Shown here: one piece after another, positions 46,386-56,500 of the stretch
How the letters are laid out: each line of letters starts with the position of its first letter
Numbering within the stretch: the stretch's first letter is position 1
DNA from: RGIG3701 sp964438515
GTDB taxonomy: Bacteria > Planctomycetota > Planctomycetia > Pirellulales > Thermoguttaceae
DNA length: 64,000 bases
Direction of reading: 5' to 3'
Assembly (NCBI GenBank): GCA_964438515.1
Contig: CAYTLK010000005.1
Span: 1 to 64,000 of the forward strand
Made by a program: the position numbers and the translations under genes
Notes under the pieces: generated by a model
Databases searched by the model: none
What the model was told of the DNA's origin: nothing
The model's input: the letters and a program-made list of their open reading frames with translations, nothing else

Positions 46386-46500
46386 AAAAACTCAACATTC
46401 AAGAAGTTTTTGACCCGGCACAACTGGGAACGAATCACTGGGGGAAAAACAACTTTCAAAAGGTTTTTCTCCCGCGACCTTTACGTCTTTACGGGGTGTT
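46386..46500 (-). repeat. Intergenic hairpin element, copy d, overlapping the yhcC stop
   Basis: Minus-strand ACCCCGTAAAGACGTAAAGG aligns with CCCGT(C/G)AAGA in copies b and c. The stem GGGGGAAAAAC (46440-46450) pairs with 46462-46473, and CAAAAACTTCTTGAAT follows. The conserved edge supplies the last codons and stop of yhcC (46489). Confidence 0.65.
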
Positions 46501-47403
46501 CGACTCAAAAAAACATCCCTGTTTCCAGCCGTTTTCTTCAAGCCGCGCGTTGATTTGCTGCAAAATTTCGTTTTTCCGGACGTTCCAAGACGGCGCAACG
46601 AGCAAATTCGCAGGACAGTCGCCCGTCAAACGATGCACAACCCATTCGGGCGGCATATGCGTCAAAACGGAAACCGCCCACGTAATGTATTCTTCTTCCG
46701 TAATCGGTTCAAACGTTCCAGAACGGTACATTTGCGCAAGCTGCGTCCCTTCCATCACATACAGCGAATGAATTTTGACTCCGTGCAGCTTGTGCCGCGT
46801 CAAAAAACGCAGCGTCGTCTGAACGTCTTCCAACGTTTCGCCCGGAAGTCCCAAAATCATGTGCGCAACCACCTCAATTCCCCTCTGCGCCAAAAGACGG
46901 GCCGCCTCGGTGAAACGGACGCTTTTGTAACCGCGATGGATGCGTTCAGCCGTCTCGTCGCTCGACGATTGAAGCCCCAATTCGACCCAAACATCCGCTT
47001 TTTGACGGTACTCGGCCAGCAAATCTGCGATTTCCGGAGTAATACAGTCGGGACGCGTCCCCACCGCAAGCACACGGATTCGAGGGTCGAGAAAAACCTG
47101 ATCGTACCGCGATTTCAGCGTTGCGAGGTCCGCATACGTGTTCGAAAAATTCTGGAAGTATGCAACGAAATTGTCCGCTGGTTTCCGAACGTCCGAACGC
47201 GCCAGAAAGTTTTCCACCTGCTTTCGAACGCCGTCTCCCGGAGGAATATGCTCGCCCGAACCGCGTTCGCCGCAAAAAATACATCCGCCTGTACCGCAGG
47301 TTCCGTCGCGATTGGGACAGGTAAAACCGCCGTCGATACAGATTTTGACGGTTTTACCTCCAAAACGATCCCGAAAATAGGAACTGAGATTGCGGTAATT
47401 CAA
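46489..47403 (-). CDS. Radical SAM protein, YhcC/TIGR01212 family
   Basis: 304 residues. The start YRNLSSYFRDRFGGKTVKIC and the cluster region CPNRDGTCGTGGCIFCGERG carry the radical-SAM cysteines. VGTRPDCITPE, VWVELGLQSSSDETAERIHR, VAHMILGLPGETLED and GVKIHSLYVMEGTQLAQMY are family hallmarks. The reaction is unknown; relatives are related to tRNA-modifying radical SAM enzymes. The start is TTG at 47403, the only in-frame option after an upstream stop, and its ribosome site is poor. Copy d of the hairpin element overlaps the 3' end. Confidence 0.88.
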   Translation of the reverse strand: MNYRNLSSYFRDRFGGKTVKICIDGGFTCPNRDGTCGTGGCIFCGERGSGEHIPPGDGVRKQVENFLARSDVRKPADNFVAYFQNFSNTYADLATLKSRYDQVFLDPRIRVLAVGTRPDCITPEIADLLAEYRQKADVWVELGLQSSSDETAERIHRGYKSVRFTEAARLLAQRGIEVVAHMILGLPGETLEDVQTTLRFLTRHKLHGVKIHSLYVMEGTQLAQMYRSGTFEPITEEEYITWAVSVLTHMPPEWVVHRLTGDCPANLLVAPSWNVRKNEILQQINARLEENGWKQGCFFESNTP

Positions 47404-47518
47404 GGTTAATACTTTCTCGTACTTAAATCATTAAAAATCAAATATAATTAAATGTAATTAAAATAAATCAATTGCGGTCGTTCTATTTTAAAATGAGGGG
47501 AATTGTTACGAGTTTTTC

Positions 47519-47655
47519 AGCTTCGGTCTCACGCGCGATTCACCCTGCGGGAGAATCGGACTGCCCGTCAAGAATTCACGGTCGTGGGGAGAGGGGCTTT
47601 TTGCAAGCCGCCCCTCTCCCCAGACCCCTCACCCGGAAAACTCCTAATATTTTAA
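47519..47655 (+). repeat. Intergenic hairpin element, copy b (best preserved)
   Basis: The perfect 12-bp stem GGGGAGAGGGGC (47586-47597) pairs with GCCCCTCTCCCC (47610-47621). It is preceded by CGGTCTCACGCGCGATTCAC and CTGCCCGTCAAGAATTCACG and followed by AGACCCCTCACCCGGAAAAC. It lies 3' of the glycerophosphodiesterase-like gene. Confidence 0.8.
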
Positions 47656-47664
47656 AACAAATAT

Positions 47665-48570
47665 TTACTGTTTGCGAAACTCTTCAACCACAGGAAGCAC
47701 AATGCTCGGATAATCCGTCGCAAATCCGCGAATCCCAAGCTGCAGCAGCCGTCGATACACTTCCGGATCCTTTCCGTTCGACCACGTAATTACTTCCATC
47801 GGAATTCCGCGATCCTTCATTTCCTGCGCAAACGTCTTCAAAAACTCGCTCTTCGGCTCAAACGGATCCTCTTTCGAACAGTCGGCCTGAATGTGCAAAA
47901 CGATGTGATTCGCGCCACGAAAATCATTTTCACGCAGTCGTTTCAGTATCGCGTTCAACCCATCCATATTTGCGGTGCGGTCGGGCGACCAGACGTAACC
48001 GAGCCACAACATTCCAACACCATTCGGACAAATTTCTTTCCATTTCAAAATTTTATCATAACTTCCCGAAGTGAAAAACATTTGCTTTTCGATTCCGTAA
48101 TGATGAACCCGTTCCGCAATCTGACGGAGATTTTCTTCGGAAAGCCCCTTTTCGTCGAGGTAGAGCAAACGTTCCGGCGACCCGGACATTGCGCAAAAGA
48201 TGGATTCCATGGTGGGAATGCGCTGCAGTGCGAATTCCGCCCCACAGTGACTTCCAACGTCGAATTTTCGAATTTCGTCCCACGTCAAATCGCAAATTCT
48301 CTTTCCTTTCATCTCTTCCGGCAAATTCCAGACCATCCGATTGATGTTTCCATCATGAAACATCACAGGAACGCCGTCTTTTGAATATTGCACATCCCCT
48401 TCCGGAATAACGTCCTGATTCCAGGCCCAAAGGAAGGTTTCGAGCGTATTTTCCGGTCGTTCGGAACCTCCGCCGCGATGAAAGTTTAAATAAAATGGTT
48501 CTTGTGCAGAAATGAAAGCCGCCGCAAGGAGGGCGACCGTGAAGGAAAACAATCGGAAGGAAACGTTCAT
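47665..48570 (-). CDS. Secreted glycerophosphodiester phosphodiesterase-family protein (paralogue 1)
   Basis: 301 residues from the ATG at 48570 with GAGG upstream; signal peptide ending ISA-QE. GDPD TIM barrel: HRGGGSERPENTLETF, EGDVQYSKDGVPVMFHD, LTWDEIRKFDVG and the closing GIRGFATDYPSIV. The catalytic histidines and acidic metal ligands are kept. GDPDs hydrolyse glycerophosphodiesters, but secreted planctomycete paralogues may act on teichoic or other polymers. It lies 130 bases downstream of paralogue 2, probably one operon. Confidence 0.85.
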   Translation of the reverse strand: MNVSFRLFSFTVALLAAAFISAQEPFYLNFHRGGGSERPENTLETFLWAWNQDVIPEGDVQYSKDGVPVMFHDGNINRMVWNLPEEMKGKRICDLTWDEIRKFDVGSHCGAEFALQRIPTMESIFCAMSGSPERLLYLDEKGLSEENLRQIAERVHHYGIEKQMFFTSGSYDKILKWKEICPNGVGMLWLGYVWSPDRTANMDGLNAILKRLRENDFRGANHIVLHIQADCSKEDPFEPKSEFLKTFAQEMKDRGIPMEVITWSNGKDPEVYRRLLQLGIRGFATDYPSIVLPVVEEFRKQ

Positions 48571-48701
48571 AAAAGACCTCATGAAAAAAGGGGTGGGAAG
48601 GAATGTTCTTTTGAAACAAATTTTCTTGGAAGAAAGATTTGTTGAAAAATGTACAATTTTACTATTTTAAATTTTTCTATTTTGAACCGTGGAAATTTTT
48701 C

Positions 48702-49565
48702 TTATTTTCCCTCATTCTTTCGTTCTTTCATCACATCCACAAATACTGCGGGACGATTCGTCGTCATCGTGTCGATTCCGGCGTCGAGATACATATTCAA
48801 CGTCTTCGGATCGTCCACAATCCACGTACTCACCACGAATCCCGCCTCTTTCAGCAGCTGAACCGTATGAACGTTCATGTTTCCGACCGCTGGATTCGCG
48901 ACTTTATACGGACAGTCTTTCTGACTCTCCACGAACCACGCGACGTATTCTTCGTCACTTCGTCCGTTTCGGTCCCCGCCGTTTCGGTAGGCGTAAATTC
49001 CGGGACAAAATTCCCACATTTTTCGAATCGAATCGTGATTGAACGACACAATCGCGCACTCTTTCACCATCTCGTGCGCAATCAAAGCGTCCGCGATCGC
49101 CCGTTCCGTGCCGGGCTGTTTGATTTCTATTACAGGAATGCATCCCGAACCTTTGAACAAATCGAGCGTCTCGTCGAGCGTCGGACACTGCGTCCCTTTC
49201 CACTGCTCGCCCTTCCAAATTCCGACGTCCAAACGACGTACTTCCTCGAACGTCATTTCCGTCACGCGGCGGTCACAGACGCCATTTGAAATGCGTTTGA
49301 AATCTCCGTCGTGAAGCAGAACGAGATGACCGTCTTTCGTGGAATAAACGTCAAACTCGCAGGAATCGACGCCCGTCGCGATCGCCATTTTGAAACCAGG
49401 GAGCGTGTTTTCCGGAGCGTTGTAGTAATCGCCGCGATGCGCCATCGTACGAATACGCAGCGCGATTTCCGGAAGCTGAGCCTGCACGGAAACCGGCGGA
49501 ATCAACATCAAAACAAGCGTCAGAACCAGCAAAGAATAAAACGTAAAGGCGGGAAAATACTTCAT
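48702..49565 (-). CDS. Secreted glycerophosphodiester phosphodiesterase-family protein (paralogue 2)
   Basis: 287 residues from the ATG at 49565, with AGGA 7 bases upstream. Signal peptide (MKYFPAFTFYSLLVLTLVLM to VQA). Motifs are closer to canonical than in paralogue 1: MAHRGDYYNAPENTLPGF, SCEFDVYSTKDGHLVLLHD, VIEIKQPGTE, and a C-terminal IDTMTTNRPAVFVD. Expected activity is release of glycerol 3-phosphate from glycerophosphodiesters in the periplasm. The tandem pair suggests duplication and divergence. Confidence 0.88.
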   Translation of the reverse strand: MKYFPAFTFYSLLVLTLVLMLIPPVSVQAQLPEIALRIRTMAHRGDYYNAPENTLPGFKMAIATGVDSCEFDVYSTKDGHLVLLHDGDFKRISNGVCDRRVTEMTFEEVRRLDVGIWKGEQWKGTQCPTLDETLDLFKGSGCIPVIEIKQPGTERAIADALIAHEMVKECAIVSFNHDSIRKMWEFCPGIYAYRNGGDRNGRSDEEYVAWFVESQKDCPYKVANPAVGNMNVHTVQLLKEAGFVVSTWIVDDPKTLNMYLDAGIDTMTTNRPAVFVDVMKERKNEGK

Positions 49566-49593
49566 TGAAAGTCCTTTCATGAAAGTAATAAAA

Positions 49594-50820
49594 TCAAGTA
49601 TCCGACAAGTTTTTCGGGTCGGATTTCAGGTCGGGAAGTTTCGGAATCGGAACCCCTTGCGGATGTTCGAACCAAACGACGTCCAGCTCGACCCCATCGA
49701 CGTCACGGCGTAAAAGCATATAAATTCCCTGCAAAGCAGAGATTACGTACAAAAATCCAAATGCGGAAATCACCCAGCTTAATGCAAGAAGCAACGTATA
49801 AATCGGGTCGCCGAACTCAACGGTTTTGGAACATGCAAGAACCGCGTAAAGGTGCGTAATGAGTCCGACACAGATTCCGACCCCCAAAACGCCGAGGATT
49901 CCGAAGAACGCAGCCGCCAAAATGTAAAAAACAAAATTCAAAGGCTTTTGCAGCGCGTATGCGTAACTGCGGCTCAACGCGTCAAAAACGTCCGAGTTTT
50001 CCGTCATGAAAACCGAAAGCACGAACGGAACCGACAGCGCCGCCCCCAGCAAAAAGAAGAAGACGAACGCCGCATAAATAAGCAGCAGCGGAGTCACACA
50101 CGCAAAAACGCCAGTCGGCAAAAATCGACAGATCCATAAAGGAACTGTGAATATCGTACATCCAAGAGTGAGAAAGAATGCCGCCGCGAGAACCGAAGGA
50201 AGGCGCGAAAACGCAAATTTCAGCTCCGAAATGACGTATCCCCGCAAGTCCCGCGCAATACGAAGCGCCGAAAGACGCGCCGTAAGCATCCAAACCAGCA
50301 GCGTTGAGAAAATCGCATAACTCACTGCAAGCACACGGTTTACAATCGTTTTTACACTCACCGCCTCCGATTTTACAGGAATATTCCCCGGCACGGCTGA
50401 ATTTCGTACCATATTTGAATTTTTCGACATTTCTCCAATCATTTCCGCAAGCGGCGTACTTTCCGGCACGTAATTCGTCGGCGGGACGTAGCCGCACGGA
50501 GGAACATAATCGATTTCCGTCGACCCTTCTTCCTTGAAAAACGGCGTCGGCGCGCTCCACGTGCATCCCGGTTTTTCAGGCAGAAAAGTGGAAACGGAAA
50601 CGAAAGAATAATGTTCCAAAAACGAATCCATCGTTATGGAATTGCGTACAACTCCAAACGCAAGCGCCAGCCAGAGCGCGCAGAACAAAAGATGAAGCGT
50701 TGCGAAAAACAATAAACGGAACGAAAAACAAAGTCCCAAACAGCGGCGAAACAGAAGCCACGGACAGATTTCCTGCCAGTCGACGGCGGTGAGAATTCGG
50801 TTTTTTTCAGTGGGAATCAT
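49594..50820 (-). CDS. Polytopic membrane protein of unknown function
   Basis: 408 residues. About seven membrane segments: one near residue 35 (LLFFATLHLLFCALWLALAF), a soluble loop of about 100 residues rich in Pro and Tyr, then the remainder between about 165 and 385. The C-terminal tail is polar (PKLPDLKSDPKNLSDT). I recognise no family. It starts upstream of the GDPD pair on the same strand, only 28 bases before paralogue 2, so co-transcription is likely. A role in the envelope is inference. Confidence 0.75.
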   Translation of the reverse strand: MIPTEKNRILTAVDWQEICPWLLFRRCLGLCFSFRLLFFATLHLLFCALWLALAFGVVRNSITMDSFLEHYSFVSVSTFLPEKPGCTWSAPTPFFKEEGSTEIDYVPPCGYVPPTNYVPESTPLAEMIGEMSKNSNMVRNSAVPGNIPVKSEAVSVKTIVNRVLAVSYAIFSTLLVWMLTARLSALRIARDLRGYVISELKFAFSRLPSVLAAAFFLTLGCTIFTVPLWICRFLPTGVFACVTPLLLIYAAFVFFFLLGAALSVPFVLSVFMTENSDVFDALSRSYAYALQKPLNFVFYILAAAFFGILGVLGVGICVGLITHLYAVLACSKTVEFGDPIYTLLLALSWVISAFGFLYVISALQGIYMLLRRDVDGVELDVVWFEHPQGVPIPKLPDLKSDPKNLSDT

Positions 50821-50917
50821 GCGAAAAAATAACGTTTAGTGAAAATGGGAGGTTTTGAAAAATTTCGCAAAAAATCGGGATTCAAACGGCTTTGAACCCC
50901 GATTTTCGTTTTGAAAA

Positions 50918-52066
50918 TTACAGCTTCGATCTCAAGTTGACGACAGCTTCATCAGCGCTTTCACGTGTCGCGCTGTCCGCCTGTTTGGAAAGCGGTTCCG
51001 CATCGTCCGCGAGTTTTTTGGCCGTTTCTTTGTCGCCGACCAACAGATAATTAGACGCAATTTCGCAGAGCGTAATTGCTTTTTTACCCTTATTATCGAT
51101 CGTTCCTGCAATATCGGACGCTTCTTTAAGGATTTCGATTCCAATGGATTTGGCGGCGTCCAGCTTCATTCGTACGAAAATCCCTGCAAGCGTCGAAAGA
51201 CGGCTGCTGATTTGCTGCGCGTCCATCTCGGTCGCTTCTTCCGCAGGTGCGCCGGAGGCGGAGGTTTTCGAAGTGTTCGAAGCAGTGGAAGCGTCTGCAG
51301 TTTCCGATGTGTTTTCGGAATCCGAAGCGTCCGCAGAGTTCGAATCGGAGTCGGAAGCGATTTGAGTCGAAGCTGCAGAATCATCCGATGTCGGAATCGG
51401 TTCGCCTTTCAAAATTGCACGAATTTCAACACTGACGATTTTCAAATTGTCGAGCGACCCCATTTTACCCAGTGAGGCGGCAAGGTCCAGAAGTTTGTCG
51501 ACCTTCATGAGCGCGTCGGAGAAACGATTCGCCTCGTCTTTTGCAAGCATCAGCGTTTTTTGCGCGTTTACCGAATCAATCTCCATCTGCGCACGCGCAA
51601 GATTTAACAGAATTTCGAGTTTTTCGCCGGCCAGCGCCTCAATGTCGTTCTGCGTGGGTTCTTTTTTGCTTTTTTCGCGTTCCTTATTTTTTTCTTCTTC
51701 CCAGTTCATGTATGCTTCCATCGCATTTTCAAGCGCTTTTTTTGCTTCCACGATGGAATTGAGACTGGAATAGGAGGCGGCGATCTGCGAGTACGTTTCA
51801 ATTCGTTCGCGAGAATCCTGAATATCGGAACAAAAACGCACGGCTTTGCGCATGGTTTCCATCGCACCCGAACGATCCTTCAGAATTTTGTACTGATCCA
51901 CCGCCAGCCGCGCGAGTTCCTGCGAATCGCCGCCGGATTCAGCCGTTTGCAGCCGAGTAATGACGTCCAGCCCTTTTTGGGGATTATACTTTTTGGACTG
52001 GTCGCAGCCGATAAAAACCGAAAGCGCCAGCGATGAAACCAGCAAAATGGAAAGCAATTTTTTCAT
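50918..52066 (-). CDS. Lipoprotein with helical (TPR-like) repeats
   Basis: 382 residues. Lipoprotein signal with the lipobox VFIGC at residues 17-21. Helical hairpins resembling tetratricopeptide repeats fill about 30-205 (VITRLQTAESGGDSQELARL, GAMETMRKAVRFCSDIQ, AAKKALENAMEAY-like) and 300-380. Between them is a Ser/Ala/Asp/Thr-rich linker of about 60 residues. AAAGGG precedes the ATG. Probably a membrane-anchored scaffold; specific function unknown. Confidence 0.78.
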   Translation of the reverse strand: MKKLLSILLVSSLALSVFIGCDQSKKYNPQKGLDVITRLQTAESGGDSQELARLAVDQYKILKDRSGAMETMRKAVRFCSDIQDSRERIETYSQIAASYSSLNSIVEAKKALENAMEAYMNWEEEKNKEREKSKKEPTQNDIEALAGEKLEILLNLARAQMEIDSVNAQKTLMLAKDEANRFSDALMKVDKLLDLAASLGKMGSLDNLKIVSVEIRAILKGEPIPTSDDSAASTQIASDSDSNSADASDSENTSETADASTASNTSKTSASGAPAEEATEMDAQQISSRLSTLAGIFVRMKLDAAKSIGIEILKEASDIAGTIDNKGKKAITLCEIASNYLLVGDKETAKKLADDAEPLSKQADSATRESADEAVVNLRSKL

Positions 52067-52172
52067 AAATGCCCTTTCAAATTTCCGTGGGGTGGAAAGG
52101 TGGATGAAATTGAATTGTGTACAAAACCAAACATCGAGGATTCGCAGAGGAAAAAACCGTTTTGAATTTCAA

Positions 52173-53405
52173 TCAAAAAACAAAATGGAGATTTTCGAGC
52201 CGTTCTTCCGTCTGACGCATTAATTCGTCTTCAGCAGCCTCGTCTTCGGCGACGTACGTGACGCTGAATCGGAGGTACGCGCCCGCATTGTCCCATGGGA
52301 CGGTGCAGATCGAACACTGCGTGATGAGAAACTGACTCACGGCTTCCGCATCGGCAAAAACCGTACCGTCGGCCATTCCTTTGGGTGCGGCAGTGTAAAG
52401 GAAATACGAACCTTCCGGAACTTCGCACTGGAAACCGACGCGTTTCAGCATCGCAACAAGTTTTTGCAGACGTCGGAGGTACTTCACCTCGGTGTCGCGC
52501 GGAATAGAATCGTCGTCGAGAGCGGCGGCGCTCGCCATCTGAATCGCTTTGAACTGCCCGGAATCACTATTATCCTTTACATCGCCGTATGCGTGCACGA
52601 GCGTTTCATTTCCGCAGACCCATCCCAGACGCCACCCAATCATGTTCCAGCCTTTCGACATGGAATAAGTTTCGACGCCGACATCCATTGCGCCGGGCGT
52701 TTCGAGGAACGAACGAGGACGATCGATGTGGCTCAGCATGATGTGCGCGCAGTCGTTCACAACGACGACTTCGTTCTTCTTGGCGAAAGCAACGACTTTT
52801 TCGAAAAACTCAGCCGTTCCGTATTTGCCGGTCGGACTGTTCGGATAGTTTATTACAAGGAGTTTCGCGCGGCGTAAAATGTCGGCGGGGATGCTGTCGA
52901 AATCGGGATAAAAATCGTTTTCGGGAAGAAGAGGAATACTGTATACCTCGCCGCCGCAGTAACGCGTGTGCGTCCCCGCAACCGGATAGCCGGGAACCGT
53001 CATGAGCGTGACGTCGCCGGGGTTGATAAAACATTCAGGAATCATCGCAAGCGATGGTTTCGACCCGATTCCGTGTATGATTTGGGTTACGGGATTCAAT
53101 TCCACGTTGAACCACCGTTTCATGAAGCGCGCAACGGCTTCTTTGAATTCAGGGATTCCGTTGTCGGCGTAACCGCGATATTCGGCTTTCCCGCACACCT
53201 CCTGCATCACCTTTACCACTTGCGGCGCAGCGGGCGCGTCGTTTTCGCCGATTCCAAAGTCCAGAAGTTTACGGTCGGGGAAGTCGGCGAGCGCTTTCCG
53301 CTTTGCACGTTTGATTTTTTCAAACTTATAGATTTCTGTACTTTTACCGTAATTCGCACCGCCGATACGGTCCGCAAACAATTTCTGAAAATAGGGTTCG
53401 GACAT
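52173..53405 (-). CDS. dapL: LL-diaminopimelate aminotransferase
   Basis: 410 residues. PLP fold-type I aminotransferase converting tetrahydrodipicolinate directly to LL-diaminopimelate. Motifs: ADRIGGANYGKSTEIYKFE, DFGIGENDAPA, YADNGIPEFKEAVARFM, NYPNSPTGKYG, the PLP aspartate in VVVNDCAHIML and the lysine in YSMSKGWNMIGWRLGW. This bypasses DapD/DapC/DapE; DapF at 19305-20177 acts next. DapL is typical of Planctomycetota, Chlamydiae and plants. Confidence 0.93.
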   Translation of the reverse strand: MSEPYFQKLFADRIGGANYGKSTEIYKFEKIKRAKRKALADFPDRKLLDFGIGENDAPAAPQVVKVMQEVCGKAEYRGYADNGIPEFKEAVARFMKRWFNVELNPVTQIIHGIGSKPSLAMIPECFINPGDVTLMTVPGYPVAGTHTRYCGGEVYSIPLLPENDFYPDFDSIPADILRRAKLLVINYPNSPTGKYGTAEFFEKVVAFAKKNEVVVVNDCAHIMLSHIDRPRSFLETPGAMDVGVETYSMSKGWNMIGWRLGWVCGNETLVHAYGDVKDNSDSGQFKAIQMASAAALDDDSIPRDTEVKYLRRLQKLVAMLKRVGFQCEVPEGSYFLYTAAPKGMADGTVFADAEAVSQFLITQCSICTVPWDNAGAYLRFSVTYVAEDEAAEDELMRQTEERLENLHFVF

Positions 53406-53474
53406 ATTGAATGAAATGAGTTTAAGGAACGGAAAATTTTCCGGGATTAAAAAATATTTACGTATTCCATCTTA

Positions 53475-53560
53475 TTCTAACTCTTTTTCCAATATTTTAC
53501 AAGGAGCCGGGGGACATTTCTTGAGAAAAAAAGAAAGTTTTTTGAAGGAATCCCCCTGCG
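53475..53560 (-). repeat. Possible diverged hairpin element, copy g
   Basis: Minus-strand CAGGGGGATTCCTTC and ATGTCCCCCGGCTCC can pair imperfectly and are followed by TTGTAAAATATTGG, similar in layout to copies a to e. It lies just 3' of the giant dockerin gene. Confidence 0.35.
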
Positions 53561-53569
53561 TCGGTCCGA

Positions 53570-56500
53570 CTAAATCTCCCATTTTAACATTTCTATTGAT
53601 TTTTGGGTCAACTGAGGGCGAAAATCGCGGGAGAGGAATCTCAAATCGACGAAGTGCGTCGGCCCGCCGACTGAAACCTCCGCCGGAATGGAAGAAATTT
53701 CCGAGACGGTAAAATTCGTCGTACGTGCAGAAAAAACATCTTCGATTTTTGTTCGATCTATTGTTTGATTTTCACATTGTTTTTTGTTTGAATTTTCGGT
53801 AAAAATTGAGGATTCCAAACCTGATTTGGTTTCTGTTCCGATTCCAGTTCCGATTTCAGCAACCGACGCCGCAGCGGGTTGCACAGCAAGTTCCACAGTA
53901 GGAGCCGAAGCACGTTCTGCAATGGAAGCCGAAACGAGGGGTTCCGTCACGTATTGCGCAATGTAGGATGGGTCGAAAATGATTTTTGTCGTTCCGTCTT
54001 TGAATTCTTTTCCGTAATTCTTCGCAAACAGAATCAGGTCCGCAATACTCACGCGGCCGTCGCTGTTGAAGTCCGCAGAAGACGCATTCGGAAACTCCGC
54101 AACGGATTTATTGTACAGTTTTGCAAAAGTAATCAAATCCTGAACATCGACCTTCGAACTTTGATCGAAATCGTAACAAACATTCAGCACAGAAAGCGTC
54201 TGCGTCTCGTTTTCCATCGTGAACTGCGGTTTGGAAACCGGATTTTCAGCAAAAACGGCCGTGTTCGGCAAAAGCGCAACGGCGGCGAGACGCAAAGCAG
54301 CAGAATCGGGGGCCGTAAAATCCTCCGAGACCGTAAAAGTAAGCGTCAAAAGGGCCGTTCCATCGTTTGCGGCGTCGGCCGTTTGTTCCATTTGCAGCAC
54401 AATTCCTCCGATGACCGTCTGAGAATCCGCGTTTACAGTATAATCGTTCGAATTAAAAAGAATGTTGTATGAAAAAATCTTTCCCGCATGAAGCGTTTCG
54501 ACCGCGTCGGTCCAAAATTCCAGAACGACGGAGTTCCAAGAAGATGTTTGCGCTTCCGAGGTCGGAATGACGGCGGCGGAATCGACCTCTGAAATGTTTC
54601 CAGTTTTCAAAACCGTCGCGATTTTCTGCGTTTCTTCTGCCGTTGTGACGCTTATTGTTTCGGAATATGCGGAATCTACATAGTTTGCGTCGTCCGCAAG
54701 GGTACGAACTCGGACGAAATACGTCGTTCCAGGCGTTAAATTCGATACAGTCGCGGCGTTTTCGGAACGGTTGATCGTTGCGGAAGTGTTGAAAGTCGAA
54801 TCTGTACTGTATTCAATCATGTAGGAAGTTCCGACCGAATCCCACTGCAAATCGATGCTCGAAATCGTGGGATTCGAGGCGGTGAGTCCTGTTGGAATGC
54901 TTCGGACGGCCGGCGAGACCGTCAGCTGCGTCGAGCCGTTCCATTCGGGAAATCCGTTGCGCACGACAGTTACAAACAAGGTGTACGTCCCGACATTCAG
55001 TGTACAGAAATCAGGAAGCACCATCATTTGCGACCCGTCGAGCGTGTAAGTTACAGAGTCATTCATTTCCGTCCCGGAAATCGAAACCGATGGAAACGCG
55101 TCGCCGTAAGCTGCACTCAGCGGCGTCACCGAGCAGTTGAGGGCGGTTGCGGCCTCCGCCTCGGCGCTGTTTCCGACAAAATCGGTCATCGGAATGACGG
55201 TGAGCGTCCAAAAATAGCGGGTTGCGGCGGCGAGATTCGAAAAAGTGACGGACGAAACGGAATAATCAACCGTCTGGGACGCGACGGACTGCGTACGAAG
55301 CGAGTCGCTGAAACACTCGATTTTGTAGGATGCGGCTCCATCAGACGCGTTCCACGAAACGGTCGCTGCATTGCTCGTAATGTTCGAAAAACTCAGGGAC
55401 GAAACGCCCGCTTGAAACAGCGTGTACGTCGTAAACGCAGCGGATGCGGCCGACGTTGAGTATTGCGCCGAGTCGCTCGCCGCCGTGATGTAATACGAAC
55501 GGTACGTTCCGGGGGTTTAATCCGGTTTCTGTGTAAGTCGTTGCGGTTGTTGATGTTAGAAACGTTCCGTCGGCTCGGTACACGTTGTAACGATCGGCGT
55601 GCGCAATGGAATTCCAGCTGAACGTAACGCTCGAAGTTGTGCGGGACTGCGTTTCAAACTGGGTCGGCGCCGCAAGCTGCGTCACGCGGTTTTCGACGGT
55701 TCCCGAAACGGTGTAGTAACCGAGGGAAGCGTAATCGGAATAATATTCGACGGCTCCGTAACCGCTCACAGTGCGCATGAGTCCCGTTCCGTCCACGACG
55801 AGATAGTAAGTTCCCGCATTGAGAATTCCCGCAAGTTCAACATTCAGCGAGTTTTCCGGATCGGAGGTCAAAAGTGCGGTTGTAAGGTCGGAAGTACTGT
55901 AAATCGCGGCCCAAACGTCCAAATTGCTGTAGGTTTCCATTCCTGAAACGAAAATGTCGATGGAGGCCTCCGACGTCAAATTCAGAACGAATACATCGGT
56001 GTCGTTTCGGTCGCTGATGATTCCAGAATAGGAAAATTTGGCGGCTTCGAGAGTTTGGCCGCCCGAAGTGGAAATCGTACCGTCAGCTGCGCTGATGTTC
56101 AGCGTTCCCACTGCGGCAGACGCTGCGTCGAGCGCGCCGTTTTTGAGCGACGCATAGTCGTCTGTACGGTATTCAATATATCGATTTAGAATCTCCAAAT
56201 CCCCTTTTCCCACGTCCGAACCGGTGAGTGAGGATTCCGAATTGTAGTAGTTTCCGTCGGTCCAGATTGCGTAAGACGCATAATACGTCGCGCCCATAAT
56301 CGGCACCCAATCGTAATAACCGACGTAAGTTTCTTCATAGTAATATTTGACGTAACCATCCGCAGAAACGGTGTCCTTTGGAGCGGAAAAGTATTTTTCA
56401 TCCGCGACTTTAATTCCGTACGAATATTCACCGTTTGAACATGAACCGCCTCCGCGGTGCATCAGCCCCAGCGTGTGTCCGATTTCGTGAGAGGCGGCTC

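Noticed and set aside
47472..47789. 105-codon frame
   Set aside because: Consists of hairpin element copy b and antisense of a GDPD gene.
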